Of a stretch of DNA of 64,000 nt, positions 35,852 to 43,246 are shown piece after piece. Source of the DNA: Amycolatopsis rubida (GTDB lineage: Bacteria; Actinomycetota; Actinomycetes; Mycobacteriales; Pseudonocardiaceae); NCBI RefSeq assembly GCF_900115345.1, contig NZ_FOWC01000014.1:168464-232463 (forward strand). Direction: 5' to 3'. The position numbers and the translations under genes were made by a program. The notes beneath the pieces were generated by a model, which was given only the letters and a program-made list of their open reading frames with translations, did no database searches and was not told the origin of the DNA. Each line of letters begins with the position of its first letter. Positions within the stretch are counted from its first letter, which is position 1.

Positions 35852-36739
35852 GTGAGGCTTACGGTTGCTCTGAGCTATGAAAGATTCGACGAAACATTGG
35901 CCGCACACTTCGACGGCGTCGGGCTCATCCGCGGCGAATATGTATTCCGAGCGGAAGGCTGCTATCCAGCGCAAGAATCGGTGCGCAAGTTCCTGGAGCC
36001 GTATTTGCGCGCCGTCGCGGCGACCGCGGCACCACGCCGCGTGTGGTACCGGACGATGGAGGTCGACACCGCGGAAGCCAATGTGCTCGAGGGCGTCGAA
36101 GCGGTTCTCGTCGAGGAAGACCGCTTGCTCGGTCTCCGCGGAATCCGCCGTTCGCGCACTTACCCGGAAGCGTTCAGGGCCGAGCTGAGAGGGGTGGCGA
36201 CGGCCCGCGCGGCAGGAGCCGACGTCGGGGTGATCATCCCGTTCGTCACCTACGCCGAAGAACTCGAGTGGGCAGTAGCGGAGATCGACCGCCACGCATC
36301 GGGTACCCCGGTCGCGACGATGCTGGAGACGCCAGCCGCGCTCGTCGAGCTCGACCGGCTCCTTGGCACCGGGATCAGCCGGGTGGTCATCGGGTGCAAC
36401 GACCTGTCGTCGCTGCTGCTGGCTCGATCCCGGTCAGTGCGCGGCCCGGTTGAGCCGGCTTCGCCGCTTCTTCGCGCGATCGAGCTGGCCAGGCGCGAAA
36501 CCTCGCGAATCGGCGCCGAGCTCGCCGTCGCCGGATACCTCAGCCCCGAGCTCATCTCTGCTTGCCGCACGCTGGGGGTCGACGAGTGCGTCGTGCATTA
36601 TTCCGACCTGCCGAAGGTGTTCGGCCCTCAGTGGAACGACCTGCCCGATCTCGGGGTGCTGGCCGCGACCAAGGCCAGGACCCGGGCCGCCATCGCGGAA
36701 TTCAACGCGCGGAACGGTTTCGAGCAGCGAGTGTACTGA
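35852..36739 (+). CDS. Stand-alone PEP-utilising TIM-barrel-like protein 1
   Basis: 295 residues from GTG 35852 behind GGAGAG. It aligns by eye with the C-terminal barrel of enzyme I/PPDK (PEP-utilizers_C): FDGVGLIRGEYVF for GIGLLRTEFLF, WYRTMEV for the RT.D strand, LLGLRGIRRS for FLGWRAIR, VIIPFVTYAEEL, ATMLETPAAL for GIMVEIPAA, and IGCNDLSSLLLA for IGTNDLTQYTLA. The swivelling phospho-His and ATP-grasp domains are missing, and the barrel's CGE active-site Cys position reads AVAGYLSPE. It is a divergent relative of unknown activity, divergent from the ABC operon. Confidence 0.75.
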   Translation: MRLTVALSYERFDETLAAHFDGVGLIRGEYVFRAEGCYPAQESVRKFLEPYLRAVAATAAPRRVWYRTMEVDTAEANVLEGVEAVLVEEDRLLGLRGIRRSRTYPEAFRAELRGVATARAAGADVGVIIPFVTYAEELEWAVAEIDRHASGTPVATMLETPAALVELDRLLGTGISRVVIGCNDLSSLLLARSRSVRGPVEPASPLLRAIELARRETSRIGAELAVAGYLSPELISACRTLGVDECVVHYSDLPKVFGPQWNDLPDLGVLAATKARTRAAIAEFNARNGFEQRVY

Positions 36740-38051
36740 CCACACCGAGCAGTTCCTGAGCCGTTTCCTCGACCTCCTCCATCGGCCCGATCCCCAAGCT
36801 CACCCTGATGAAAGTCGGGGCGTCCGGCTGGTTGAGGAAGCCGGAGCGGTAGCTGCGCGCGCTGGTCACGTCCCAGCCAAAGCCGGCGCGGATGTCCAAG
36901 CGCAGGCGACGGTCACGGCACCGGGCCGCCCACTGGTTCACAATCGAGGTGTAATCGCGTTCTGGTTCGACGGCTGTGCGAAGGAAGACCAGGCTGCCGG
37001 GCCCTGTCTGACGCGCCAAGCCGGCGAACGCGTCGAGGCGGCCGGCTGCCGCGAAGTCAGTGTTCGCGATTTCCAGGCGCGTCCCGTCGAGACACTCGAC
37101 GAATCGCCGGTTGCGTTCGGCGTGCAGTGCCATTCGCGCTGCCAGTGACCGGATCTCCGCCGCGCGCAGGAAATGGAACGCTTTGGACTGGAGCTGTTGC
37201 CCCGTCCGCCTGGCATACGCACGGACTGCTTCGATCGTTTCGCCGCTGCCGTAGACGACGCCCGCACTGCAATCGTGTGTCGCATACTTGATCGCACTTT
37301 CCACGACCAGCAGCCGCTCAGCGCAGGTCGCCCGAGCAAGCTGGCGGAAGTCGACGGCGTGGCTGAGGATCGAGTTGTCGACGACAACCACCGGTGACGG
37401 AGAGCCTCCGAAGACCGGCACGGTGCATACCGGCGCGTTCAACGCCGTTTCGACGAGCACAGCCGCGCATTGGTACCGTTGCAGGGCCGTGTCCAGTTGA
37501 TCCGGCTGCGATAGATCGACGCGAACGACGGTGATCCCGGCCGGGGCCAGTACGGTGTCCAGCAGTTCGCCCGTCTCGAAGTACGACCGCCGGTCGACGA
37601 TCACAGTGTCACCGGGCCGGAGCACCGCGGACAGTGCGACGTGGACAGCGGACATCCCCGAGTTCACCAGCACGGAACTGTCGGATCGGAAGGTCTCCGC
37701 GAACACCTGCTCGAGCCGCCGTCGATCACCGTGTTCGTAGGTGTCCCAGAAGGTACCGCCGGATGTGCCGGCCCGCTGGGCTGCGGCGGCGTCCCAGAAT
37801 TCCTCCATGGTGAGGTAGCTGTCCGCTACCTCAGCTCGTCCGGCCAGCCAGGATCCGAAGGCGCGCTTCAGTTTGGTGTAGGCGGCCAGCGCCGGATACC
37901 AATTGTGCCGACCGGGCTCCGCCGCGGTCAGCCGATTCGCATCGTCGGTGAACGCTTTCACGTGCGGGCAGGCATTCGCGGCGCGGACCTCGTCTGTCAA
38001 CGCGCTCGTGAGATCCCTGAGGTAGGACCATTCGGCGGGGAGCCCGAGCAT
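36702..38051 (-). CDS. PLP-dependent aminotransferase/Cys-Met-type enzyme
   Basis: 449 residues from ATG 38051, coupled to the methyltransferase stop (TGATG). Fold-type I features: SSVLVNSGMSAVHVALSAVL (PLP phosphate loop), VVVVDNSILSHAVD (Asp stacking the pyridine), and Schiff-base Lys in VVESAIKYATHDCSAGVVYG (~254). Closest in style to the cystathionine gamma-synthase/aminotransferase group. Its 3' end overlaps the converging PEP-utiliser-like gene by 38 bases. It probably modifies an amino acid of, or for, the cluster product. Confidence 0.8.
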   Translation of the reverse strand: MLGLPAEWSYLRDLTSALTDEVRAANACPHVKAFTDDANRLTAAEPGRHNWYPALAAYTKLKRAFGSWLAGRAEVADSYLTMEEFWDAAAAQRAGTSGGTFWDTYEHGDRRRLEQVFAETFRSDSSVLVNSGMSAVHVALSAVLRPGDTVIVDRRSYFETGELLDTVLAPAGITVVRVDLSQPDQLDTALQRYQCAAVLVETALNAPVCTVPVFGGSPSPVVVVDNSILSHAVDFRQLARATCAERLLVVESAIKYATHDCSAGVVYGSGETIEAVRAYARRTGQQLQSKAFHFLRAAEIRSLAARMALHAERNRRFVECLDGTRLEIANTDFAAAGRLDAFAGLARQTGPGSLVFLRTAVEPERDYTSIVNQWAARCRDRRLRLDIRAGFGWDVTSARSYRSGFLNQPDAPTFIRVSLGIGPMEEVEETAQELLGVVSTLAARNRSAR

Positions 38052-38797
38052 CACAGGTCCACGACGATGAGCTCGTAGGGGAACGGCATCCCGGGCACCC
38101 GGCCCAGATCCCCGGCGTGTGCGACTGTCCCGTGGCCGCCCAGCAGTTCGCACCACGCCTCTAACGTCCGGTGTTCGGTGGTGCAGTCGACGTCAAACTC
38201 GTTCAGGCAGGTGTTGAAGAAGATGTCCGCGAACTCGTGCAGGTGATCGCTCACAGTTTCGCTCACGCAGTTCTCGACCACGACCCATCGTCGAGCACCC
38301 AGCTCGCGCGCCTGATCGAGCAGTTCGGGTGCGGATTTCTCGTGGTGCAGCACCGTGACCATCAGGACGGTGTCGGCGACCGGCCGCACGGTCAGGAGCT
38401 CTTCGAACGGCGACACGGGGAGCCGCGGTGGTTCCGGGTACGCTCCCCTGCGTTCCCAGCAGCTGATATCCCGGCATCCGAGTTCTCGCAGCGCTGCTGC
38501 GACCGTGGCGTCGCCGGCCAGCAGATCGACGACGCGGCCGCGTACATGCGGTCGGATCGCCGCAGCGACCGCTGCGGATCGCTGCTCCGCGAACACGCGG
38601 TTCCATGTGTCTCGGACACCGGACTCGCGAAGCAACCGGCGCCCGGTCTTCGACGAAGGCCCCTCCTCGGCCAATGCGGCACCGATCGACGTGGCGAGTT
38701 CGGCGGCCTCGGCTCGATGGAGATCGCGCTCGAATACCAGGGCCATCCGGCCGGCGAAGTCCCCGGCCACGGTTTTCGGATCCCAGGTGACTGTCAC
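38051..38797 (-). CDS. Class I SAM-dependent methyltransferase-like protein
   Basis: 248 residues from GTG 38797, overlapping the preceding stop by four bases. The SAM-binding strand-loop is GRVVDLLAGDATVAAALREL, with an Asp-bearing second strand and VADTVLMVTVLHHEKSAPEL as post-motif I/III, then WVVVENCVSE. The motif is somewhat degenerate (DLLAGDATV rather than DLGCGxG) but the layout holds. Second-last gene of the NDK-methyltransferase-PLP run; may methylate the peptide or a precursor. Confidence 0.72.
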   Translation of the reverse strand: MTVTWDPKTVAGDFAGRMALVFERDLHRAEAAELATSIGAALAEEGPSSKTGRRLLRESGVRDTWNRVFAEQRSAAVAAAIRPHVRGRVVDLLAGDATVAAALRELGCRDISCWERRGAYPEPPRLPVSPFEELLTVRPVADTVLMVTVLHHEKSAPELLDQARELGARRWVVVENCVSETVSDHLHEFADIFFNTCLNEFDVDCTTEHRTLEAWCELLGGHGTVAHAGDLGRVPGMPFPYELIVVDL

Positions 38798-39738
38798 GGA
38801 AGGCGCTCCTTCAGATATTCGGATTGGTGGAATGCCAGGGATGTCAGCAATCTCTGCTGTTCGAAGTCGGTCAGCCGGAAGCCCGCCGACTCCATCGCGC
38901 GGACGAGTTCGAAACCGAGGCGAAGGGAGTGGCAGCGGGGATCAACGAGCGCGGTCAGCAGGTGACCGAACGACCCCGGAGAAGGTCTTGGGGAGTAGCC
39001 GGCGGTCGCACGCTCCCGCGCCTGGTCGCAGAAGCACGCGAACCGCTTCGCCTCGTCGAACGGATCCGTCGCCGGTGCGTCCGCGAGAAAATCCCGGGCC
39101 AGTGCCGCGACCTCCGGGAAGCCCAGGCCGACAGATTGGGCGGTGTCGACGGTGAGTGCGACCGAGAGGCGGAGGATCGCAGTGACGACGGCACTGTGGC
39201 GCGAGCTCTCGTCACCCGGCGGCACGTAGGCGCGCAGATCGGCGATCTCACGCCAAGACGGGCGACGGTCCATGGCCACGACTTCGTCGATGCCCATCGG
39301 CGCAAACAGTGCGGCGATGTCCCGTCTGGCTTCTGCGAAGTCGTCCGGGGTGTGGAGGAGCGACAGGCAGCGCCCGGACACGCGGGACAGCCAGCGCAGA
39401 GTTCCCGGCGCCCGTTCGAATGGGACGCTAGCGCCCTTCGCGTCGTGCAGTGTCCGGCTCGCGTCGCGGCCGTCCCGCCGGCCGAGTACGACCGCCAGGG
39501 ACGAATCCATCGCAGCCAGCCGGGCGGTGAGCAGTACTCCGTACTGGCGCCCGGACTCGGAGGTTTTCGATCGGGTGCCGGCATAGAGCGTCGAAAGGTG
39601 TTCCTCGTCCAATTGGAGCGACCGACACGCTACCGGAAAGAACCCTCGTGCCTGGAGCTCTTCGCCGAGCGCGGGCACGAGGCCGAGCCGCACCGCGTCG
39701 GGCAGCAGGACAGCGAGTGCGTGGTCGGCTGAAGGCAT
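38794..39738 (-). CDS. NDK-like domain protein with C-terminal extension
   Basis: 314 residues from ATG 39738. The first ~150 residues resemble nucleoside diphosphate kinase: ALAVLLPDAVRLGLVPALGE for the LKPDAV strand, ELQARGFFPVAC, SLAVVLGRRDGRDASRTLHD, then KGASVPFERAPGTLRWLS for the G.t.P..A.pGTiR segment. The phospho-acceptor His of NDKs is in a NxxH loop; here CLSLLHTPDDFAEARRDIAA ends the domain, with His in LLHTPD as the candidate. The last ~150 residues are unknown. It couples to the methyltransferase (GTGA). Confidence 0.65.
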   Translation of the reverse strand: MPSADHALAVLLPDAVRLGLVPALGEELQARGFFPVACRSLQLDEEHLSTLYAGTRSKTSESGRQYGVLLTARLAAMDSSLAVVLGRRDGRDASRTLHDAKGASVPFERAPGTLRWLSRVSGRCLSLLHTPDDFAEARRDIAALFAPMGIDEVVAMDRRPSWREIADLRAYVPPGDESSRHSAVVTAILRLSVALTVDTAQSVGLGFPEVAALARDFLADAPATDPFDEAKRFACFCDQARERATAGYSPRPSPGSFGHLLTALVDPRCHSLRLGFELVRAMESAGFRLTDFEQQRLLTSLAFHQSEYLKERLP

Positions 39739-39775
39739 GGGCACCTCGGGAATCGTCGGAGTGGCTGAGCAGGTC

Positions 39776-40714
39776 TCACCTGGCGTCGTCCAGCCGCAGT
39801 CCGGCGGCAACGACGGTGTTCGAACTGTGCATCGCGCCGGAGCGCACGAGCTTGGCGTCACTGGCGTGCCGGTAGCGCAGGATGAGGTCCTGGTCGCGAT
39901 AACCCCCGATCGCCGGGTCGACAAGCCGCGCCCAGTCCGCGTAGTGCACCGTCCAGGCTTCAAGCGGGATCTCGGTGAACTTGGCGACCGTCGCGGCCGG
40001 GTAGTTGCCGGCGATGCGGCACGCCACCTTTTCCGCGTTCGCGGTGCGCCATATGTGCGTGATGAGCTCGCGGACTGCACTGTGCGCCGAGTTGAACCTG
40101 GGGTCGCTCCGAGCGGACCCTAAGGTCAGACCGGTCAGGTCGTTGAGGCCGACCAGCAGGCACCCGGCTCCGGCACTCAGGAAGTCCGCCACCGTGAGCG
40201 CCGCGGAAGGCACCTCGACCATCACGCCGACGGGGTTCGCGATGCCTCTGCCGCGGATCACGGAGAGCACCTCGCCGAATTCCTCGGCGTCGCGGACGAA
40301 CGGGACGACAAACCCCAGGTTGGGCGCGCCGTGCGCCACCTCCGCGACGGCGTCCAACTCAGCGGTGAACTCGTCTGGGAATCGACGGTACCGTCGCGCT
40401 CCCCGCATTCCGAGCAGCGGATTGTCGTCGTGGACTACATTGGCATTCGCCTGGAGGACATTGACGTCGCGGGCTTCGAGATCGGTGAAGCGATACCAAA
40501 CCTGTCGGGTTCCGGCCGCGTCGACCACCAACCGGAGATATTCGTGCAAGGCCGCCGCACAGGAGGCGTCCTGCCAGGCCTTGCCGCACCGCCGGACCAC
40601 GTACTCGCTCCGCACGAGACCGATGCCGCGGCACGAAGCGAGCACACGCCGGTCCGGGTTCTCGCCGCTGAGGGCCAGCCACGCTTTCGCTCCGAACAGA
40701 CTCGCTGACGACAC
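39776..40714 (-). CDS. Stand-alone PEP-utilising TIM-barrel-like protein 2
   Basis: 312 residues from GTG 40714 behind GGGGG. Paralogue of the protein at 35852: RGIGLVRSEYVVRR, QVWYRFTDLEARDVNVLQA, DNPLLGMRGARRYR, LGFVVPFVRDAEEF, PVGVMVEVPSAALTVADFL and CLLVGLNDLTGLTLGSARSD. As in the first copy there are no ATP-grasp or phospho-His domains, and the expected catalytic Cys segment reads CRIAGNYPAAT. First gene of the leftward PEP-NDK-methyltransferase-PLP operon; divergent from the 20-residue peptide gene. Confidence 0.75.
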   Translation of the reverse strand: MSSASLFGAKAWLALSGENPDRRVLASCRGIGLVRSEYVVRRCGKAWQDASCAAALHEYLRLVVDAAGTRQVWYRFTDLEARDVNVLQANANVVHDDNPLLGMRGARRYRRFPDEFTAELDAVAEVAHGAPNLGFVVPFVRDAEEFGEVLSVIRGRGIANPVGVMVEVPSAALTVADFLSAGAGCLLVGLNDLTGLTLGSARSDPRFNSAHSAVRELITHIWRTANAEKVACRIAGNYPAATVAKFTEIPLEAWTVHYADWARLVDPAIGGYRDQDLILRYRHASDAKLVRSGAMHSSNTVVAAGLRLDDAR

Positions 40715-40819
40715 AAATCCCCCTCGAATGCCGAACCAATGCGAATTCTTTCACGCCGGAAAAGACGAAAATCCAATGCGATCGACATTCACACGAGGCG
40801 GCAAAAGTGTCAAACTTGG

Positions 40820-40868
40820 TTGAACTTGTTGAACAATGCTTGCGCCAGAACGGAGACGCTGCTAGCGT
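40820..40868 (+). promoter_or_regulatory. Promoter with upstream direct repeat for the peptide/M16 operon
   Basis: TTGCGC (40840-40845) and TAGCGT (40863-40868) are spaced 17 bases. Just upstream TTGAAC occurs twice with a 9-base period (40820 and 40829), a candidate activator half-site pair for the SARP or ParB/StrR-like regulator. SARPs commonly bind heptamer direct repeats next to the -35. Confidence 0.5.
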
Positions 40869-41046
40869 TCATCGCATCGAAGCGGTGATCACGGAATCCT
40901 GCCGGACTCCCGCTCGGACATTCCCAGCACCAATCAGGATCGCTCCCTGCTTCATCGGAGCACACACCATTGTGCGACCGGATTCGGTGCGGACGTGGTT
41001 TCCGCCTGCCGGCGGAGAAACTTTCACGATTGAAGGGAGGGAAACA

Positions 41047-41109
41047 ATGTCGCGCAACGCTATCGCCAACCTTCGCCCGAAGCTGGTTGTGAAGGGCAAG
41101 GGCAAGTAG
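41047..41109 (+). CDS. 20-residue peptide, candidate RiPP precursor
   Basis: ATG at 41047, six bases after GGGAGG, encodes MSRNAIANLRPKLVVKGKGK and stops with TAG. A perfect 13-bp hairpin follows after six bases and the M16 peptidase gene 65 bases later. Its own consensus-like RBS, the downstream attenuating terminator and its place at the head of a modifying-enzyme operon are the hallmarks of a RiPP precursor gene. It is Lys-rich with no Cys, Ser only at position 2 and no Thr, so lanthionine or azoline chemistry is excluded. An attenuation leader peptide is the alternative. Confidence 0.6.
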   Translation: MSRNAIANLRPKLVVKGKGK

Positions 41110-41115
41110 CCCGCC

Positions 41116-41153
41116 GGGCGCGCGGCCCTGCGGGGCCGCGCGCCCCCTTCTTC
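41116..41153 (+). terminator. Perfect 13-bp hairpin, intra-operon terminator/attenuator
   Basis: GGGCGCGCGGCCC (41116-41128), loop TGCG, GGGCCGCGCGCCC (41133-41145), then CCTTCTT. It lies between the 20-residue ORF and the M16 gene, which has no separate obvious promoter, so it likely causes partial termination and a high ratio of peptide mRNA to enzyme mRNA. Confidence 0.85.
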
Positions 41154-41174
41154 CGGAACCCGAAAGGTCTGGTC

Positions 41175-42395
41175 ATGTTCACAGCGAAGACCCTGGGCGA
41201 GGCCAGGGTTACGGCGGACAGCGATCTCGGTCTGGACAGCTTCACCGTCTGCGTGACGGTGCCATCGTCGTCCCGGGACGAGCCTGGCGACCGGATCGGC
41301 GTCACGCACATGCTCGAGCACCTCGTAATGAGTGCTCCTGCCGACAGTCGCCGACGCAGCTTCTGCGACTGGGTCAGCGAAGTCGGCGGCCAGGCCAACG
41401 CCATGACCACCAAAGAGACCGTGGTCTACTGGGCACGGACCCCACCCGATTCGGCGATCGACTGTGTACTGCGGCTGACCCGGGCGATCGCGGATCCCGC
41501 CTTTCCCGACGACCTCTGCGCTTCCGAACGACGGGTCGTCCTCCAAGAACTGCTCAGCGCGGCAGCGGATCCCGCCGACGTCGCGACGGAACGCTTCTAC
41601 GCCCAGCTTTTCGACGGTCACGAACTTGGCCGGCCGGTAGGGGGCACCGCTGACGATTTCCCGGATTTCACCCCACGCGAACTGCTCTCTTGGCACCGGC
41701 GGGGGTTGACCGCCCGGCCGATCGCGGTGTCCCTTGTCGGGCCTGACGAGCTCATGGGGGAAGCGATAGACGCCGTGGCCGCGTCCCGCCTCGCGCAGTC
41801 AGTCTCGTCGTCACAGGACAAGAGGAAGGCCCCTCGACTGCAGGAAAGCCGACGGGTGGAGGGCTTCCGGCCAGCTGCGGACACGGACTACATCTGCCTC
41901 GCAGTCGGCGGATCCGGTGCGTCTCGCCGGCACCAGTTACAGCCCGCGTACGAAGTGCTGGCGGCACTCGTCGGCGGGATACCCGGCTCGTTGCTCTACG
42001 AGCGCTTGCGCAAGGAACTCGGCGCCGCGTACCAACTGCAGACGATCAACACGGCTTTCTCAGACTGCGGCGCGTGGCGAGTCCTGGCCGGAACGACGCC
42101 CGCAGAGGCGGCAGCAGTCGAGAAGGCGATCTTCGCTTGCCTCGACCAAGTCGCCAGCGGGCGACTGCCCGAAGGCGCGTTCGAGTTCGCGATCGCCCAG
42201 TGCCGAGGAGCGGTGCTGATCGACAACGAGGACCCGGTGTCGCGCGCCTACTTGACCGGGGCACGGGCGTGCGACGAACTTCCCGGAGAATCGCCGGTCC
42301 GGCGCATGGAGTCCGCCTTTAAAACCATCGATGCCGACATGGTCGCGGAGTCGGCGCATCGGGTGCTGGAGACCTACGTGGCGGTGTCGTCATGA
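41175..42395 (+). CDS. M16-family zinc metallopeptidase (inverzincin)
   Basis: 406 residues, ATG 41175 with GAAAGG upstream. The inverted zinc motif HxxEH is present in THMLEHLVMSAPADS (~45-49), with the distal Glu in SERRVVLQELLS (~125). The second half contains the typical inactive-domain motif GSLLYERLRKELGAAYQL. Single-subunit bacterial M16 peptidases of this length occur in PQQ and RiPP pathways, where they trim peptides. It probably cleaves the product of the 20-residue ORF. Coupled to the GNAT gene by a 4-base overlap. Confidence 0.88.
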   Translation: MFTAKTLGEARVTADSDLGLDSFTVCVTVPSSSRDEPGDRIGVTHMLEHLVMSAPADSRRRSFCDWVSEVGGQANAMTTKETVVYWARTPPDSAIDCVLRLTRAIADPAFPDDLCASERRVVLQELLSAAADPADVATERFYAQLFDGHELGRPVGGTADDFPDFTPRELLSWHRRGLTARPIAVSLVGPDELMGEAIDAVAASRLAQSVSSSQDKRKAPRLQESRRVEGFRPAADTDYICLAVGGSGASRRHQLQPAYEVLAALVGGIPGSLLYERLRKELGAAYQLQTINTAFSDCGAWRVLAGTTPAEAAAVEKAIFACLDQVASGRLPEGAFEFAIAQCRGAVLIDNEDPVSRAYLTGARACDELPGESPVRRMESAFKTIDADMVAESAHRVLETYVAVSS

Positions 42396-43246
42396 CCATG
42401 AGCACCTCCGGCGGCGTCGACCGGATGCTGTCCGAACTGACCTCGCGAGGGCTGCCTCGCACTCGCGCCCGGCTGTTCGCTGCCGAGAAGATGGTCCTCG
42501 CGGTTGGGGACGTCCGCCTGATCCTTTCGATCCGCGATGAGCCCCTCAGCGGCCGGCGGGAAGCCCTGCTCGCGCTGGACACTGCACCGGTGGTGTCGGA
42601 ACCGGCCCTGCTCAACGAGGTACGCGACGCAGTGCGAGAACGGGACGAGAAGGTCAGCACCCTGGTCTTGCGTCTTCCGCCCGAGGTCGAGCCGACCGAT
42701 ACCTTCGTGGGCAAGCGAGCCACCCAGTACATCGTTGCCGGTCCCGATGTGCGCACCGTGACGGAATCGGGAGAGTGGACGCTCCGGCCCTACGGGCCGG
42801 AAAACCACGACGCCGTCGCCGCTTTGCTCCGCGAAGCGCTCGAACTCGGCTACCGGACGACGGTGCCGGACGTTCCGGTTCCGGACGTCGGCGAATTCGT
42901 GGAATCGCTGCTGAACAGCGACGGCGTCACCGTGTTCACGGCTTACCACCGGGACACGTTCGCCGGGCACGCGACCGTCGTCACAGACGAGGACGAGCTG
43001 ACCGGTGCCCCACAGCTCGAACTCTTCGACCAGTTCGTCCTGCGGGAGTGGCGGGGCACCGCCGCCGGCGGGCTCCTCGCCTCGGCCGCTGTCGGGCGGG
43101 CACGCTCGGCGGGCCACGCCTTGCGCGGCCACGTCGTAGGGGACAATCCGCATTCCGAAGCGGTCACCGCGCGACTGCTCGCAGCGGGTTGGCATCGTGC
43201 CGAAAGCTACTGGGCGGTGCCGCTGAGCGGAGGTGCGGACGCTTGA
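42392..43246 (+). CDS. GNAT-family acetyltransferase
   Basis: 284 residues, ATG overlapping the M16 stop (ATGA). Residues ~130-280 form the GNAT domain: EWTLRPYGPENHDAVAALLR, then acetyl-CoA site FVLREWRGTAAGGLLASAAV, then NPHSEAVTARLLAAGWHRAE. The N-terminal ~120 residues are an unknown domain. Likely N- or side-chain acetylation of the peptide (which has five Lys) or self-resistance. Its stop overlaps the next start. Confidence 0.83.
   Translation: MTMSTSGGVDRMLSELTSRGLPRTRARLFAAEKMVLAVGDVRLILSIRDEPLSGRREALLALDTAPVVSEPALLNEVRDAVRERDEKVSTLVLRLPPEVEPTDTFVGKRATQYIVAGPDVRTVTESGEWTLRPYGPENHDAVAALLREALELGYRTTVPDVPVPDVGEFVESLLNSDGVTVFTAYHRDTFAGHATVVTDEDELTGAPQLELFDQFVLREWRGTAAGGLLASAAVGRARSAGHALRGHVVGDNPHSEAVTARLLAAGWHRAESYWAVPLSGGADA

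Noticed and set aside
40807..41109. Extended 100-codon frame ending in the 20-residue peptide
   Set aside because: The extension covers the promoter, has low GC at third codon positions, lacks an RBS and is rich in Cys and Phe unlike its surroundings. The ATG at 41047 with GGGAGG is better.
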